This document shows, one piece after another, positions 1-9,741 of a DNA stretch of 64,000 bases. The stretch is from an uncultured Lachnospiraceae bacterium (GTDB lineage Bacteria; Bacillota; Clostridia; Lachnospirales; Lachnospiraceae). Position 1 is the stretch's first letter. Each line of letters starts with the position of its first letter. The notes beneath the pieces are model-generated. The model was not told the DNA's origin. It did no database searches and saw only the letters and a list, made by a program, of their open reading frames with translations. The translations under genes and the position numbers were made by a program. Where the stretch lies: positions 35,114 through 99,113 of the forward strand of contig CAMWJF010000009.1 of the NCBI GenBank assembly GCA_947174505.1, read 5' to 3'.

Positions 1-2
1 TA

Positions 3-1010
3 TTTTCCGCAGGGCTGGATCTGTTCAATAGATTTATGCCCTCGGAGAACGACTTGAGTCCGGATATCAGCATTTCGGCGGCGGACAATACCAACTCCAT
101 GGACAGGGGGATGAAAGAGGAGATCAGCAGACTGCCCGGCGTGGAAACGGCTTTTGGCTGTGCCGTATGTTATGAGATGCCCGCGGAGATTAACGGTGTT
201 CCCGGCAGCGTCGATCTGATTTCCTACGATGCATTTATGTTTGCATGGTCGGAGAAATCTGTCGCCAGCGGTGATTTTGATAAGGTTTCGGGCGATACGG
301 ATTATGTGATGACGATATTTAACATGGACAGCCGTTTAAATACCGGGGATACTGTCAGGATCGGTGACACAGAGCTCACCATTGCCTGTGTGTGTTCGGA
401 GGGAATCGGGACCGAGAAGCGTCCGGCGATTGTCTGCACGGAGGAGACATTTATGCGCCTGACGGGTGAGACGGATTATCTTTTGCTGGGCTTCAATCTT
501 GCAAAGAATGTGCCGGAAGAGACGGTAGAGACGATTCGGGTGATGACGGGCGGGAATGATTTTGTGGACAGGCGGGAGGACGATCAGACGGTCAATTCCA
601 GTTTCTGGGTATTCCGCATTGCTGCCTATGGCTTTCTGGCGGTCATTGCACTGATCACGGTCTTTAACATTATGAATAATATTTCCATGAGCGTGTCGGC
701 CAGAATGAAGCAGTATGGCGCCATGCGAGCTGTTGGTATGAGCGCAACGCAGATGACCCGGATGATTGCGGCGGAGGCGGCAGCCTATGCGGTCTGCGGC
801 CTGTTTTTGGGCTATATCGCCGGGCTGTATCTCCACCGGCTGTTTATGGTGAAGATCGTCTTTACGCATTTTGGCGGATCGTGGAAGATTCCCTATAAAC
901 CGCTCACTATCATAACGATAATCGTTGTGCTCTCCTGTGTGGCGGCGGTGCGCGCTCCCGCAAGGCGAATCCGGGAGATGGCGATTACGGAGACGATCAA
1001 CGAACTGTAA
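3..1010 (+). CDS. FtsX-like ABC transporter permease, 5' end truncated by window start
   Basis: Frame open to the window edge; C-terminal TM helices with FtsX-like motif (NIMNNISMSVSARMKQYGAMRAVGMS). Confidence 0.85.
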   Translation, partial: FSAGLDLFNRFMPSENDLSPDISISAADNTNSMDRGMKEEISRLPGVETAFGCAVCYEMPAEINGVPGSVDLISYDAFMFAWSEKSVASGDFDKVSGDTDYVMTIFNMDSRLNTGDTVRIGDTELTIACVCSEGIGTEKRPAIVCTEETFMRLTGETDYLLLGFNLAKNVPEETVETIRVMTGGNDFVDRREDDQTVNSSFWVFRIAAYGFLAVIALITVFNIMNNISMSVSARMKQYGAMRAVGMSATQMTRMIAAEAAAYAVCGLFLGYIAGLYLHRLFMVKIVFTHFGGSWKIPYKPLTIITIIVVLSCVAAVRAPARRIREMAITETINEL

Positions 1011-2400
1011 GAGGCAGATAGATGAACAGATCAAATATGCCGCTTTCGGTTTTGATTTCCAGACTGCCGTGATACCTTTTAACAATTTCCTGTATACTCT
1101 GCAGACCAAAGCCATGGTTTGTTTTATCCGGCTTAGAGGTGGACGGAAACAGGCGGCGCTCCGGTGTCTTTTCAGATATGGGCGCGGCCTGTTTTTCTGT
1201 CTGGGAAATGCTGTGCATTTTTTTGGCGCCGGGGTCTGGATTGCTGACTTCCAGACAGAAAAGTCCTTTGCCGGCCATGCATTTCAGAGTGATTTCTCTT
1301 TGCGCCTCTTCCAGCTTCATGCACGCCTCCATGGCATTGTCCAGCGCGTTGGCGTACAGGGCGCAGAGATCCGTCTTGTCGTAGGGAAGCGGCGTGGGGA
1401 TATCTATCTCCATTTTCATGCGGATATGACAACGCTCCATAACGCTTTTTTTCACTGTCAGCACGGCGTTGACGGTGGAGTCCCCGCAGTAGGCAAAGGA
1501 CTGGGAAAGGGCGGGATTGTCGGATAGTTCCCTGATGTAGGCGGCCCGTCTTTCTTCTGGCAGGGCGGACAGGACTTGCATGTGGTTTGCCAGATCGTGC
1601 TTTAAACGCCGGACTTCAAAGTGCTGCTGCTCCATTGCCTCGTAATATTTGCGGTTAATCTCCGCGAACATACTCTGCTGTTCCAGTTCCCGCTGCCTTG
1701 CCAGAACCGTGACGCACCAGAGCAGGCTGATGAAGGCGAGAAGGGAGACCAGCAGCAGAATAACGTATTCCTGATGAACCTGAATGTTGATGGTGGCATA
1801 GTCGTTGATGGGAAATAAGGTGACTACGGCAAGCACGATGCTGAGGGGAATTACCGTGAGAAAGAGCAATAACCGCCACATGCTGTCTGAGAGAACATAA
1901 TCCTTGTCGGGTGCAAATTTTCTGGTATAGAGGTACAGGGTCAGCGCAAAGGGCAGGATGAAGGTACTGGAAATGCTGTAACCGTGTTCAGACAGCATCA
2001 ATGTCTCGGCGGGGAGACGGATGCTGTTGCTGCCTCCAAAGATTATTACGGTGATTCCGTCCTGTCCTGCCGGAAACAGAAGATCGTGGATGTAGTTGTC
2101 CCGCAGGGCGTTGAAGGAAAAGACGGTACTGGAGAACATCAGCCCGATGGTAAGTTTCTGCCAGAAGCTTCCCTCGCATGTCAGAAGGACGATCACCAGG
2201 AAAATCGGGGTAGTTCCCAGAATATTAAAGGGATCTCCGATAAAAATAATCATCGCGCAGAGAAAAGAACAGCCGGCAAACAGAAGAAGGCGTTTGCAGC
2301 GTTTTCCGGAAATTCTGATTAAATATGACATGGCATGCATAACCAGCCAGCCGGAAAGCAGGTCAGAGGTATAATGCAGGATATTTATTAGGGTAGTCAT
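997..2400 (-). CDS. Membrane sensor histidine kinase, GHKL/AgrC-like
   Basis: Multi-TM N-terminus, 'RRLKHDLANHMQVL' H-box, 'NALDNAMEAC' N-box; overlaps the regulator gene. Confidence 0.9.
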   Translation of the reverse strand: MTTLINILHYTSDLLSGWLVMHAMSYLIRISGKRCKRLLLFAGCSFLCAMIIFIGDPFNILGTTPIFLVIVLLTCEGSFWQKLTIGLMFSSTVFSFNALRDNYIHDLLFPAGQDGITVIIFGGSNSIRLPAETLMLSEHGYSISSTFILPFALTLYLYTRKFAPDKDYVLSDSMWRLLLFLTVIPLSIVLAVVTLFPINDYATINIQVHQEYVILLLVSLLAFISLLWCVTVLARQRELEQQSMFAEINRKYYEAMEQQHFEVRRLKHDLANHMQVLSALPEERRAAYIRELSDNPALSQSFAYCGDSTVNAVLTVKKSVMERCHIRMKMEIDIPTPLPYDKTDLCALYANALDNAMEACMKLEEAQREITLKCMAGKGLFCLEVSNPDPGAKKMHSISQTEKQAAPISEKTPERRLFPSTSKPDKTNHGFGLQSIQEIVKRYHGSLEIKTESGIFDLFIYLPLTVR

Positions 2401-3107
2401 GTAAGTCTGCCTCCTATCATGGATCTGGCAATTTTGCGCAGGGCGGTCTCCCGGTATTTCCTGCTACAGGAAAGCGCCTCCCCGTGGATGGTGACGGATT
2501 CGCTGCCGAGATAGTCGACACTGGCAGGATTGATCAGATAGCGCTGGTGAATCCGTACGAAATCAGGGGATAGCTGTTTTTCAATTTCATCCAGTCGGGC
2601 ATAAAAGGGATAGTGGCCCTTTGCTGTGACCAGAGTGACCTTGCGCCTGTCGGAATAAAAATAAAGAATGTCAGAGAGCCGGAAACGCCATGTGCCGTCT
2701 ATGTTTTTTACGGTATAGGTTTTCTCCTGTGCAGTTTTTCTGCGTACATGTCCGAGTAACTGCCGCAGATTCTCCTCTGCGACAGGCTTCATCAGATAAT
2801 TCAGGGCGCCTACCCGGTAGCCGTCAAATACATAATCCGAGTACCCTGTCACAAAGACGATGAGAAGCTGTTCGTCAAAAGACCGGATCTTTTCCGCGGT
2901 TTCCATGCCGTTTAATCCTTTCATTTCCACATCCAGAAAAAGCAGGTCGATTTCCCCCGGATGACTGTGCAGCCATGAGGCGGCGTTTGTGCCCGAGGAA
3001 AATTCGTATACGATCTCCTCGGAGTCCTCGATCAGCAGTTTTTCAAGCTGGATGCGCAGCGCATCCCTTGCATCGGTTTCGTCGTCGCAGATTGCAATTC
3101 GTAACAT
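2397..3107 (-). CDS. LytTR-family response regulator
   Basis: REC domain (IAICDDE...DLLFLDVEMKG) plus LytTR DNA-binding domain; start moved to MLRIAICDD. Confidence 0.92.
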   Translation of the reverse strand: MLRIAICDDETDARDALRIQLEKLLIEDSEEIVYEFSSGTNAASWLHSHPGEIDLLFLDVEMKGLNGMETAEKIRSFDEQLLIVFVTGYSDYVFDGYRVGALNYLMKPVAEENLRQLLGHVRRKTAQEKTYTVKNIDGTWRFRLSDILYFYSDRRKVTLVTAKGHYPFYARLDEIEKQLSPDFVRIHQRYLINPASVDYLGSESVTIHGEALSCSRKYRETALRKIARSMIGGRLT

Positions 3108-3186
3108 GGGGGACTCCTTTCGGTCAGTATATATTGAGTATATCATAGTTTTTCCAATTTTTAAGGCGTATTCCCGCAAGGCCTTT

Positions 3187-3249
3187 CCAAACTTTACAGC
3201 AAATCCGTCTAAACTTTACATCCCTTGCAAAAGGCATCCAAACTTTACA
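3187..3249. promoter_or_regulatory. Triple direct repeat AAACTTTACA, candidate LytTR operator
   Basis: Copies at 3189-3198, 3211-3220, 3240-3249 in the divergent intergenic region. Confidence 0.5.
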
Positions 3250-3343
3250 TACGGACTGTCAGGAATGACAGCCCTTCTTTTTTGGCAGGGTATTTGTGCT
3301 ATTTTCATATTATGGCAGATGACAGGTAAAAGGAGGAGAAGAC

Positions 3344-4087
3344 ATGCTATATGTAAAGGATCTGTACAAATCTTATGAGACGGGTAAAAACAAATATGAA
3401 GTGTTAAAGGGAATTGATTTTCAGGTGGCGCAAGGTGAGTTTGTGGCGGTCATGGGTCCGTCCGGCTCCGGCAAAACCACGCTGCTCAATTGTATTTCCT
3501 GCTATATTCCCTTTGATAAGGGAAATATCAGGCTGGGCAGCATGGAGCTGGCGGGTATGAATGAGGATGCGCTGGCCAGAGTCAGAAATACTAAGATTGG
3601 TTTTGTTTTTCAGGACTTCATGCTTTTGGACGGTCTTACCATCCGGGAGAATATTCTGGTGCCCCGCATCGTGCAGGGAGAAGTGAAAGAGGAGGCTGAG
3701 AAGCTGGCGGATCAGCTGGCGGACATGTTTGGGATCGGGCATATCCTAAACAAATATCCGGCAGAGATCTCCGGCGGCGAGAAGCAGCGTGCGGCGGTGG
3801 CCCGGAGCCTGATTAACAATCCGCTGATTATTCTGGCCGATGAACCGACGGGGAATCTGGATTCCAAGTCCAGCCGTGCCGTGATTGAGACTTTTGGCAA
3901 TGCCAAAGAACAGATGAAAGCCACCATTTTTATGGTGACACACGACAGTTTCGCGGCGTCCTTCTGCGACAGGGTGATCCTGTTAAAGGACGGGACAATT
4001 TACCGCCAGTTGGAAAAAGCGCAGGAGCGCGGCGCGTTTCAGGACCAGTTGCTGGATGCGATTAAAAAAATGGGTCAGGAGGACTAA
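3344..4087 (+). CDS. ABC transporter ATP-binding protein, LolD/BceA-like
   Basis: Walker A GPSGSGKTT, signature SGGEKQR, Walker B LADEPTGNLD. Confidence 0.95.
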   Translation: MLYVKDLYKSYETGKNKYEVLKGIDFQVAQGEFVAVMGPSGSGKTTLLNCISCYIPFDKGNIRLGSMELAGMNEDALARVRNTKIGFVFQDFMLLDGLTIRENILVPRIVQGEVKEEAEKLADQLADMFGIGHILNKYPAEISGGEKQRAAVARSLINNPLIILADEPTGNLDSKSSRAVIETFGNAKEQMKATIFMVTHDSFAASFCDRVILLKDGTIYRQLEKAQERGAFQDQLLDAIKKMGQED

Positions 4088-4092
4088 AGACT

Positions 4093-6207
4093 ATGAGCCA
4101 GATAAAGAATATGAAACAGATGGAACGGAAATTACAGAGAGCGGACAGGAAGCAGTCGCGCCTTTATCTGTTCTGTAATTTTACAGCGCTGATGATTATT
4201 TCGGCGTACTCTGCGCTGATGCTTTCGCCTACGGTACAGAAGGTGTTTCCGAAGGGCGGTGACAGTGCGAAACAGATGTACGCGATCTTTGTGATGACAC
4301 TGGTAGGATGCGTGGTTTTTACGATCTACGCGTTGGGGCTGTTTTTCCGGCACAAGTCAGGGCAGCTCGGCATCCTGATGGCTCTGGGCGCCTCCAGAAA
4401 ACGTCTGGCGCCGGGGCTGTACCGGGAAGTGATTTTTTTAAGCGGTGTGTCCGCCGCTGCGGGGACGGTGTCCGGCTTTCCTTTTGTGTGGGTGATCTGG
4501 CATGCTTTCCGGCTGCTTCTGGTGGACAGCTCGGATATGGCGCTAACGTTTGATTTCAGATGCCTGTTTATTTCCCTGCTGTTTCTGCTTCTGGTGGTAG
4601 GCTTTGCCTGTCTGACGGCATGGCGGTATCTGAAGAAAACGAACATCATGGAGGTGATTCGGGAGGAACATATCAATGAGCCGGTGAAGGAGTTGGGCAG
4701 ATGGTGCGGCCCGGCAGGGTTTCTGCTGATTCTGGCAGGAGCGGTGCTGGGTTACGGGGCGCCGTGGGCGTGCCACGTCTGGTTTTCCACGTATCCGCCG
4801 GCCTGGGTGAGCGTGTTTTATGCGCCTGTGTTTGTGGGACTCTATATGGTCATGCTGCACACCGTAGTGCACGGCTGGAAGAGTCATCGGAAGAATCCCT
4901 ATAAGAATATCATTTCCCGGAGTATGATGAAGTTTCAGGGGAAACAGACGGTCAATAATCTGCTGGTGGTTACGCTGCTGGTCGCGGGGGGATGCTTTGC
5001 CATTTTTTATCTGCCTACGAACTGTGTTTCCGCGATGGTCCGCTATGCGTCGCAGCCCTATGATTATTTCTATAAGTATCAGGTGGATCAGGATGTGCCG
5101 GACAGGGAGACGGTGGAGGCGCTTGGCAGGGAATATGGCCTGACGTTCAAGGAGTGGAACGAATGTGATTACGTCACTTTGGGAATAGGAGGCAACACCA
5201 GTGTTTTTGAGGAGGACGGCCTTCATTACCACACGGAATATGTGCCGATGGTGGGAGAAGCCAAGATACTTTCCGAGGACGCCTACCAGACACTTACCGG
5301 GCAGCAGGCTGACGTGAAACCCGGTACCTACATGAACCTGACCAATCAGGAGGAATCATTCTTTTATACCAATGAGTCGGCGAAGGAGCTTACCAATATG
5401 ACAACCCGTAAGCAGCTTGCCACGGAATTTGCGGGATTCCTGCACTACGATCTTCTCACAGAAGATATCCCATGCTGCGTCCTTGACAATGGGGACTACG
5501 CCGCAATATCCGAGGGCCTGACGGATGACTGGAGGGGGCGTTTCGTCGGATTCAATGTGGATGGTAAGGACTCCTATCCGTTTGCCGACGCCTTTTATCA
5601 CCTTTTCGTGTCGGCCTTTGACGAAAGCTGTGAGCGGCCCCGATACTATGACCGGGTGCAGAAGATCAGGGAAAACGAAGCGGGAATAGAATACTGGGGG
5701 GACACAGATGACTTTACGGTAATCAGCTATGAGCTGTCGGACGCCTTTGCGTTCCGGCAAAACTGGGTGTACCAGCCGGATTTCCGGATTCTGAATCAGA
5801 ATGATTATCTGAGGAGTATGGCGGTGATGTTTATGATGTTCCTGTTCATCTTTATTGTGTGTATGATTACGGCGCTGGTGGTCTGCCATACCCGCTGTCA
5901 GAGCATAGCGCTGAACAACCGCTATATCTTTGACGATCTGAAAAAGCTGGGGGCCTCTCCCGCCTTTCTGGATAAGGAGGTGCGCAGCCAGTGCAGCAAT
6001 GTCTTTAAGGTGCCTTCACTGGTCGGTATGACTGCCATGTTCCTGCTGTTTTCCATGATCCTGTACGCGAACGACGGCAGGATGCTCATGACGGAATGGG
6101 CGGCTATGGGAGTGTGCCTGGGTATCATTGCGGTGATCGGCTGTGTGATTTATGCGGTATACCGCTCCACGGTGAAAGTGATTCGGGGGCAGCTTGGGAT
6201 AGTGTGA
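4093..6207 (+). CDS. FtsX-like ABC transporter permease, BceB-like
   Basis: 704 aa, multiple TM segments with large extracellular domain, directly after the ATPase. Confidence 0.88.
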   Translation: MSQIKNMKQMERKLQRADRKQSRLYLFCNFTALMIISAYSALMLSPTVQKVFPKGGDSAKQMYAIFVMTLVGCVVFTIYALGLFFRHKSGQLGILMALGASRKRLAPGLYREVIFLSGVSAAAGTVSGFPFVWVIWHAFRLLLVDSSDMALTFDFRCLFISLLFLLLVVGFACLTAWRYLKKTNIMEVIREEHINEPVKELGRWCGPAGFLLILAGAVLGYGAPWACHVWFSTYPPAWVSVFYAPVFVGLYMVMLHTVVHGWKSHRKNPYKNIISRSMMKFQGKQTVNNLLVVTLLVAGGCFAIFYLPTNCVSAMVRYASQPYDYFYKYQVDQDVPDRETVEALGREYGLTFKEWNECDYVTLGIGGNTSVFEEDGLHYHTEYVPMVGEAKILSEDAYQTLTGQQADVKPGTYMNLTNQEESFFYTNESAKELTNMTTRKQLATEFAGFLHYDLLTEDIPCCVLDNGDYAAISEGLTDDWRGRFVGFNVDGKDSYPFADAFYHLFVSAFDESCERPRYYDRVQKIRENEAGIEYWGDTDDFTVISYELSDAFAFRQNWVYQPDFRILNQNDYLRSMAVMFMMFLFIFIVCMITALVVCHTRCQSIALNNRYIFDDLKKLGASPAFLDKEVRSQCSNVFKVPSLVGMTAMFLLFSMILYANDGRMLMTEWAAMGVCLGIIAVIGCVIYAVYRSTVKVIRGQLGIV

Positions 6208-6430
6208 GAAGTACTTTTGGTCACTTACAGTAAGGGAGGATGGGTGTGGTTAGACCGAATATAATTGTAACGGTTTTTCCGATGTGTTAAAATATATGCA
6301 GGCTCAGCCATCCTTGTCCTGCAACTGCAAAAGTTTATGGTTTTGAAAGCAAGATATAATAAGAATATGGCAATAAGCTGATTTAGGGAGGCTGTGACCA
6401 TCATATTAGAATTTGGAAGGAGGGAAGGAG

Positions 6431-6769
6431 ATGCCTCAGAACATACATGACATATTGAAAAAATATGTGGAAGATGTAAAGAAACTGTATGGGAACCATT
6501 TAAAAACGGTCATTTTATATGGCTCGTATGCAAGGGGGGATTTCCGATTGGATTCTGATATTGATATTATGATATTGGTGGGTCTGACTGAGCAGGAGAT
6601 TAAGAAGGAAGAACGCCGGCTTTCCAAAATAACCTTTGAATATGACTTTGATTATGATCTGAGTATTATGCCGATTGTAAAAAATATTGACCATTTTAAC
6701 AGATGGCTTCGCGCTTACCCATTTTACTATAATGTAAAGAAGGAAGGAGTGGAGTTATATGCAACTTAA
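6431..6769 (+). CDS. Minimal nucleotidyltransferase (MNT), putative antitoxin
   Basis: GSYARGDFRLDSDIDIMI matches the GSx(n)DxD nucleotidyltransferase motif; SD ggaaggag before start. Confidence 0.88.
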   Translation: MPQNIHDILKKYVEDVKKLYGNHLKTVILYGSYARGDFRLDSDIDIMILVGLTEQEIKKEERRLSKITFEYDFDYDLSIMPIVKNIDHFNRWLRAYPFYYNVKKEGVELYAT

Positions 6770-7184
6770 ATTGGATGATACTGGCGGTGCAAGAGAATTG
6801 GCTTTTCATAGAATGAAAACTGCCAGAGAGGATTTGGAGGCTGCCCGGTTAAATTTTGAGAACGGACAATACAGAACTTCCAACAACAGAGCTTATTATG
6901 CCATATTTAGGGCGATTTCAGCATGTTTGGCGTTAGAGTTTAAGGCATATAAACAGCATTCACAGACAATAGGAAACTTTAATAAGGATTTTGTGCATAC
7001 TGGCATTTTCCCCAAAGAAATTAGCAGGAAAATCAGCAGGGCACAGGAAGTGCGGCATGCCAGCGACTATGATGATTTTTATATTGTCTCTGTGGAAGAC
7101 GCGAAAGAACAGTTGGAAACAGCGGAAGAAGTGGTGGAGCTGGTTTCAAATTATTTAAAACGGTGGAATGAAAATGTAAGGTAA
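6759..7184 (+). CDS. HEPN-domain protein, putative toxin partner of MNT
   Basis: 'NRAYYAIFRAISACL' and 'RHASDYDDFY' typical of HEPN partners; overlaps MNT gene by 11 nt. Confidence 0.85.
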   Translation: MQLKLDDTGGARELAFHRMKTAREDLEAARLNFENGQYRTSNNRAYYAIFRAISACLALEFKAYKQHSQTIGNFNKDFVHTGIFPKEISRKISRAQEVRHASDYDDFYIVSVEDAKEQLETAEEVVELVSNYLKRWNENVR

Positions 7185-7265
7185 ATGCAAGGCTCCCACA
7201 AGGCACATGTAAGGAGGGCGTGATATCGTATCCTGTAAAGAAAGACAGACAGGAGGATATCATTT

Positions 7266-7637
7266 ATGAAGAAAAATGTACTGGTCGGAATTGGAACTGC
7301 GGTGGTAATTGCAGGCGTCCTGCTTGGCATTGGCGCGTGGCTTTTTTTAGGAGGCAGAACCACCTATTACACGCAGATTGACAACAGCAGGATCTCGGAG
7401 GGAAAACCGAGGGATGGTGTGATTGACCTGAAGGGAGGCATGAGCTATTCTTATACGCTGCCTGCCTACAATGAAAAGGGCGTTGGAAAGGATATTACCT
7501 TCGGGGCGTCGCGGGAACTGCGGGAGGGAGCCTTCCTGGAACTGACCGTCAGCCCGGTCCGCGGCGTGGTAGAGTGGAGCGAGGTGCAGTATGAGGAGCT
7601 GCCTGACGCGGTGCGGGAATGTTATGATGCTTCTTAA
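7266..7637 (+). CDS. YxeA-family (DUF1093-like) secreted protein
   Basis: Signal anchor plus 'YYTQIDN...YSYTLPAYNEKG...VEWSEVQYEELP'. Confidence 0.65.
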   Translation: MKKNVLVGIGTAVVIAGVLLGIGAWLFLGGRTTYYTQIDNSRISEGKPRDGVIDLKGGMSYSYTLPAYNEKGVGKDITFGASRELREGAFLELTVSPVRGVVEWSEVQYEELPDAVRECYDAS

Positions 7638-7732
7638 CCATAAAGGCCATAAACAGGAATTCTGATTGTGCGGTGAAAAGATAGCGTGTATAATAAATCC
7701 GTAAACGTCGTCAGCAGGAGGAGGAGGCCGCG

Positions 7733-8215
7733 ATGCTGCACCACACGATAGACCCGCTCTACGACGGGCATTCCAGAGTTTTGATATTGGGCAGCTTTCC
7801 ATCGGTCAAGTCCAGAGAACAGCAGTTTTTCTACGGTCATAAGCAGAACCGCTTCTGGCGAGTGATGGCAGAGGTGCTTGGCTGTCCTGTGCCGGAGAAT
7901 GTGGAACAGAAAAAGGAGATGCTTTTATCCAACCATATAGCGGTGTGGGACGTGATTGCAAGCTGTGAGATCACAGGCTCCTCGGACGCCAGCATACGGG
8001 ACGTAACGCCGAATGACTTATCGCGGATTTTGAACCATGCGGATATCTGCGCCATTTATACCAACGGCGGGAAGGCACAGCAGCTATACCGAAAATATAT
8101 GTTCCCGGTAAACGGGCGTGAAGCGGTTTCGCTGCCATCCACCAGTCCGGCCAATGCGGGGTATTCGCTGGAAAAGCTGGTGGAGGCATGGCGGATCATA
8201 AGGGACGGGCTGTAA
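7733..8215 (+). CDS. DNA-deoxyinosine / G-T mismatch glycosylase (uracil-DNA glycosylase superfamily)
   Basis: 'LILGSFPSVKSREQQFFYGHKQNRFWRVM' and 'LPSTSPANAGYS'. Confidence 0.85.
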   Translation: MLHHTIDPLYDGHSRVLILGSFPSVKSREQQFFYGHKQNRFWRVMAEVLGCPVPENVEQKKEMLLSNHIAVWDVIASCEITGSSDASIRDVTPNDLSRILNHADICAIYTNGGKAQQLYRKYMFPVNGREAVSLPSTSPANAGYSLEKLVEAWRIIRDGL

Positions 8216-8276
8216 AAATTTCCAGTCCCGGAAAACATGTTGAAGACAGCAGATTTTTATGACGGGAGGTGGCAGA

Positions 8277-8321
8277 ATGCCGTTGGTTTTGTGCATTGCA
8301 GACGCTCCATGCAAGGGATGA
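8277..8321 (+). CDS. Putative 14-aa leader peptide MPLVLCIADAPCKG
   Basis: ATG with strong SD (gggaggtggcagaATG); stop falls in the loop of the following hairpin. Confidence 0.5.
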   Translation: MPLVLCIADAPCKG

Positions 8322-8408
8322 GGACATTGCATGGAGGAAAGCTGTAAAAGGCTTTAAGTCCTCAGCCTTTGCATCCTGATTGGAAGTAAAAAATCAAAGG
8401 AGCAAAGG
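8305..8408 (+). promoter_or_regulatory. Candidate leader attenuator with two hairpins and SD-sequestering helix
   Basis: Stem 1 8305-8314/8327-8336 (10 bp); stem 2 8347-8353/8364-8370; loop-loop complement GAGGAC 8320-8325/GTCCTC 8358-8363; CCTTTGC 8366-8372 complements GCAAAGG 8402-8408 in the SD region. Confidence 0.5.
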
Positions 8409-8412
8409 AAAA

Positions 8413-9702
8413 ATGAAAAATAGTATAAAGGATTTGAAAACATTTCTGATTTTGTGGAGCACCCAGTCCCTGTCACAGCTAGGCAGCGCCATGACGGGTT
8501 TTGCGCTTACCCTGTGGCTTTATGAAAAGACGGGCTCCGCGCTGCAGACGGCGCTTTTGGCGGTGTGCAGCTACGCGCCCTATGTGGTGATGAGTATTTT
8601 TGCGGGCGCGCTCAGCGACAGATGGGATAAGAAAAAGGTAATGCTTGTCTGCGACACGCTGGCGGCCTGTTGTTCTGTGGCTGTTCTGGTGTTATTGAAG
8701 GCGGATTTGCTGCGGCCTGTCCATATGTATCTTCTGAATGCCGTAACCGGCCTGATGAACACCGTACAGCAGCCCGCAAGTGATGTGGCGATGACCATGA
8801 TTACGCCGAAGGAGTATTATCAGAAAACCAGTGGCCTCCGGTCCTTTTCGGCATCTCTCGTGACGATCCTGAATCCTGTTTTTGCAACGGCGCTGTTTGC
8901 CTTTGCGGGGATGGACATTGTCATTTATGTGGATTTGACTACCTTTGTAATCGCTTTTCTGGCACTTTTGTTCGGCGTGAAGTTCTCCGCGCCGGGGAAG
9001 GCGGAAGAGGCGGGAGAAGACTCTTTTTTGGAGACGGTCAGAGCAGGACTTGTCTGTCTGCGGGAAAATGAATTGGTACTTGTACTGATTCTGTTTCTGG
9101 CGGGGGTCAATTTTGTGGCATCGGCTTTTGATGCGGTGCTTCCGGCGCTGATTCTGCCCAGGGAAAACGGCGGGGAAGCGGTTCTTGGCATGGTTACTTC
9201 CTGCGCAGGGGTTGCGATGCTGATCGGTAGTCTGATTGTGACGGCGCTGCCCGCGCCGAAAAACCGTATCCGTGTGGTTTATCTGACGATGCTGTTTTCC
9301 CTGGGTACGGAGAATTTTCTGCTGGCGTTCACGGAGAGTCCGGTGCTGTGGTGTGCGGGGCAGATCATTGGCTGGATACTGGTGCCCGTTATGAGTGCAA
9401 ATCTGGATGTGATCGTAAGGACGACGATTCCGCTTGATATGCAGGGACGGGTATATTCCTGTAGAAATACCCTACAGTTTTTTACCATTCCGATTGGTCT
9501 GTTCCTGGGTGGTCTTATGGTGGATCAGGTTTGCGAACCGATTATGGCATCGGCTCCCGCGGACGGGACGCTTACCACGCTGTTCGGACAGGGAAAGGGT
9601 TCGGGAGCGGCCATGATGATGTTTCTTCTCGGGGTGCTCGGCGTAGTGGTCTGTCTGGGATTCGGACGTGTTCTGCGAAGATACCGTTATACGGAAAAGT
9701 AA
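8413..9702 (+). CDS. MFS transporter, putative drug efflux
   Basis: 12-TM MFS pattern with 'GALSDRWDKKKVM'; ORF-track start 8380 is an upstream TTG, ATG at 8413 preferred. Confidence 0.85.
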   Translation: MKNSIKDLKTFLILWSTQSLSQLGSAMTGFALTLWLYEKTGSALQTALLAVCSYAPYVVMSIFAGALSDRWDKKKVMLVCDTLAACCSVAVLVLLKADLLRPVHMYLLNAVTGLMNTVQQPASDVAMTMITPKEYYQKTSGLRSFSASLVTILNPVFATALFAFAGMDIVIYVDLTTFVIAFLALLFGVKFSAPGKAEEAGEDSFLETVRAGLVCLRENELVLVLILFLAGVNFVASAFDAVLPALILPRENGGEAVLGMVTSCAGVAMLIGSLIVTALPAPKNRIRVVYLTMLFSLGTENFLLAFTESPVLWCAGQIIGWILVPVMSANLDVIVRTTIPLDMQGRVYSCRNTLQFFTIPIGLFLGGLMVDQVCEPIMASAPADGTLTTLFGQGKGSGAAMMMFLLGVLGVVVCLGFGRVLRRYRYTEK

Positions 9703-9741
9703 GCGGTATATGAAGATGACATATAAAACGATATAAAACAA

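Noticed and set aside
336-1115. 259-aa minus-strand ORF and many similar antisense ORFs (e.g. 13135-14022, 58690-60003, 46134-46892, 42426-43166)
   Set aside because: Shadow ORFs opposite well-supported CDSs; translations are His/Arg/Pro-rich and low-complexity with no recognizable domain.
8305-8372. Kissing hairpins considered as a purine riboswitch
   Set aside because: No enclosing P1 helix and stem/loop lengths do not fit; the leader ORF and SD pairing explain the structure better.
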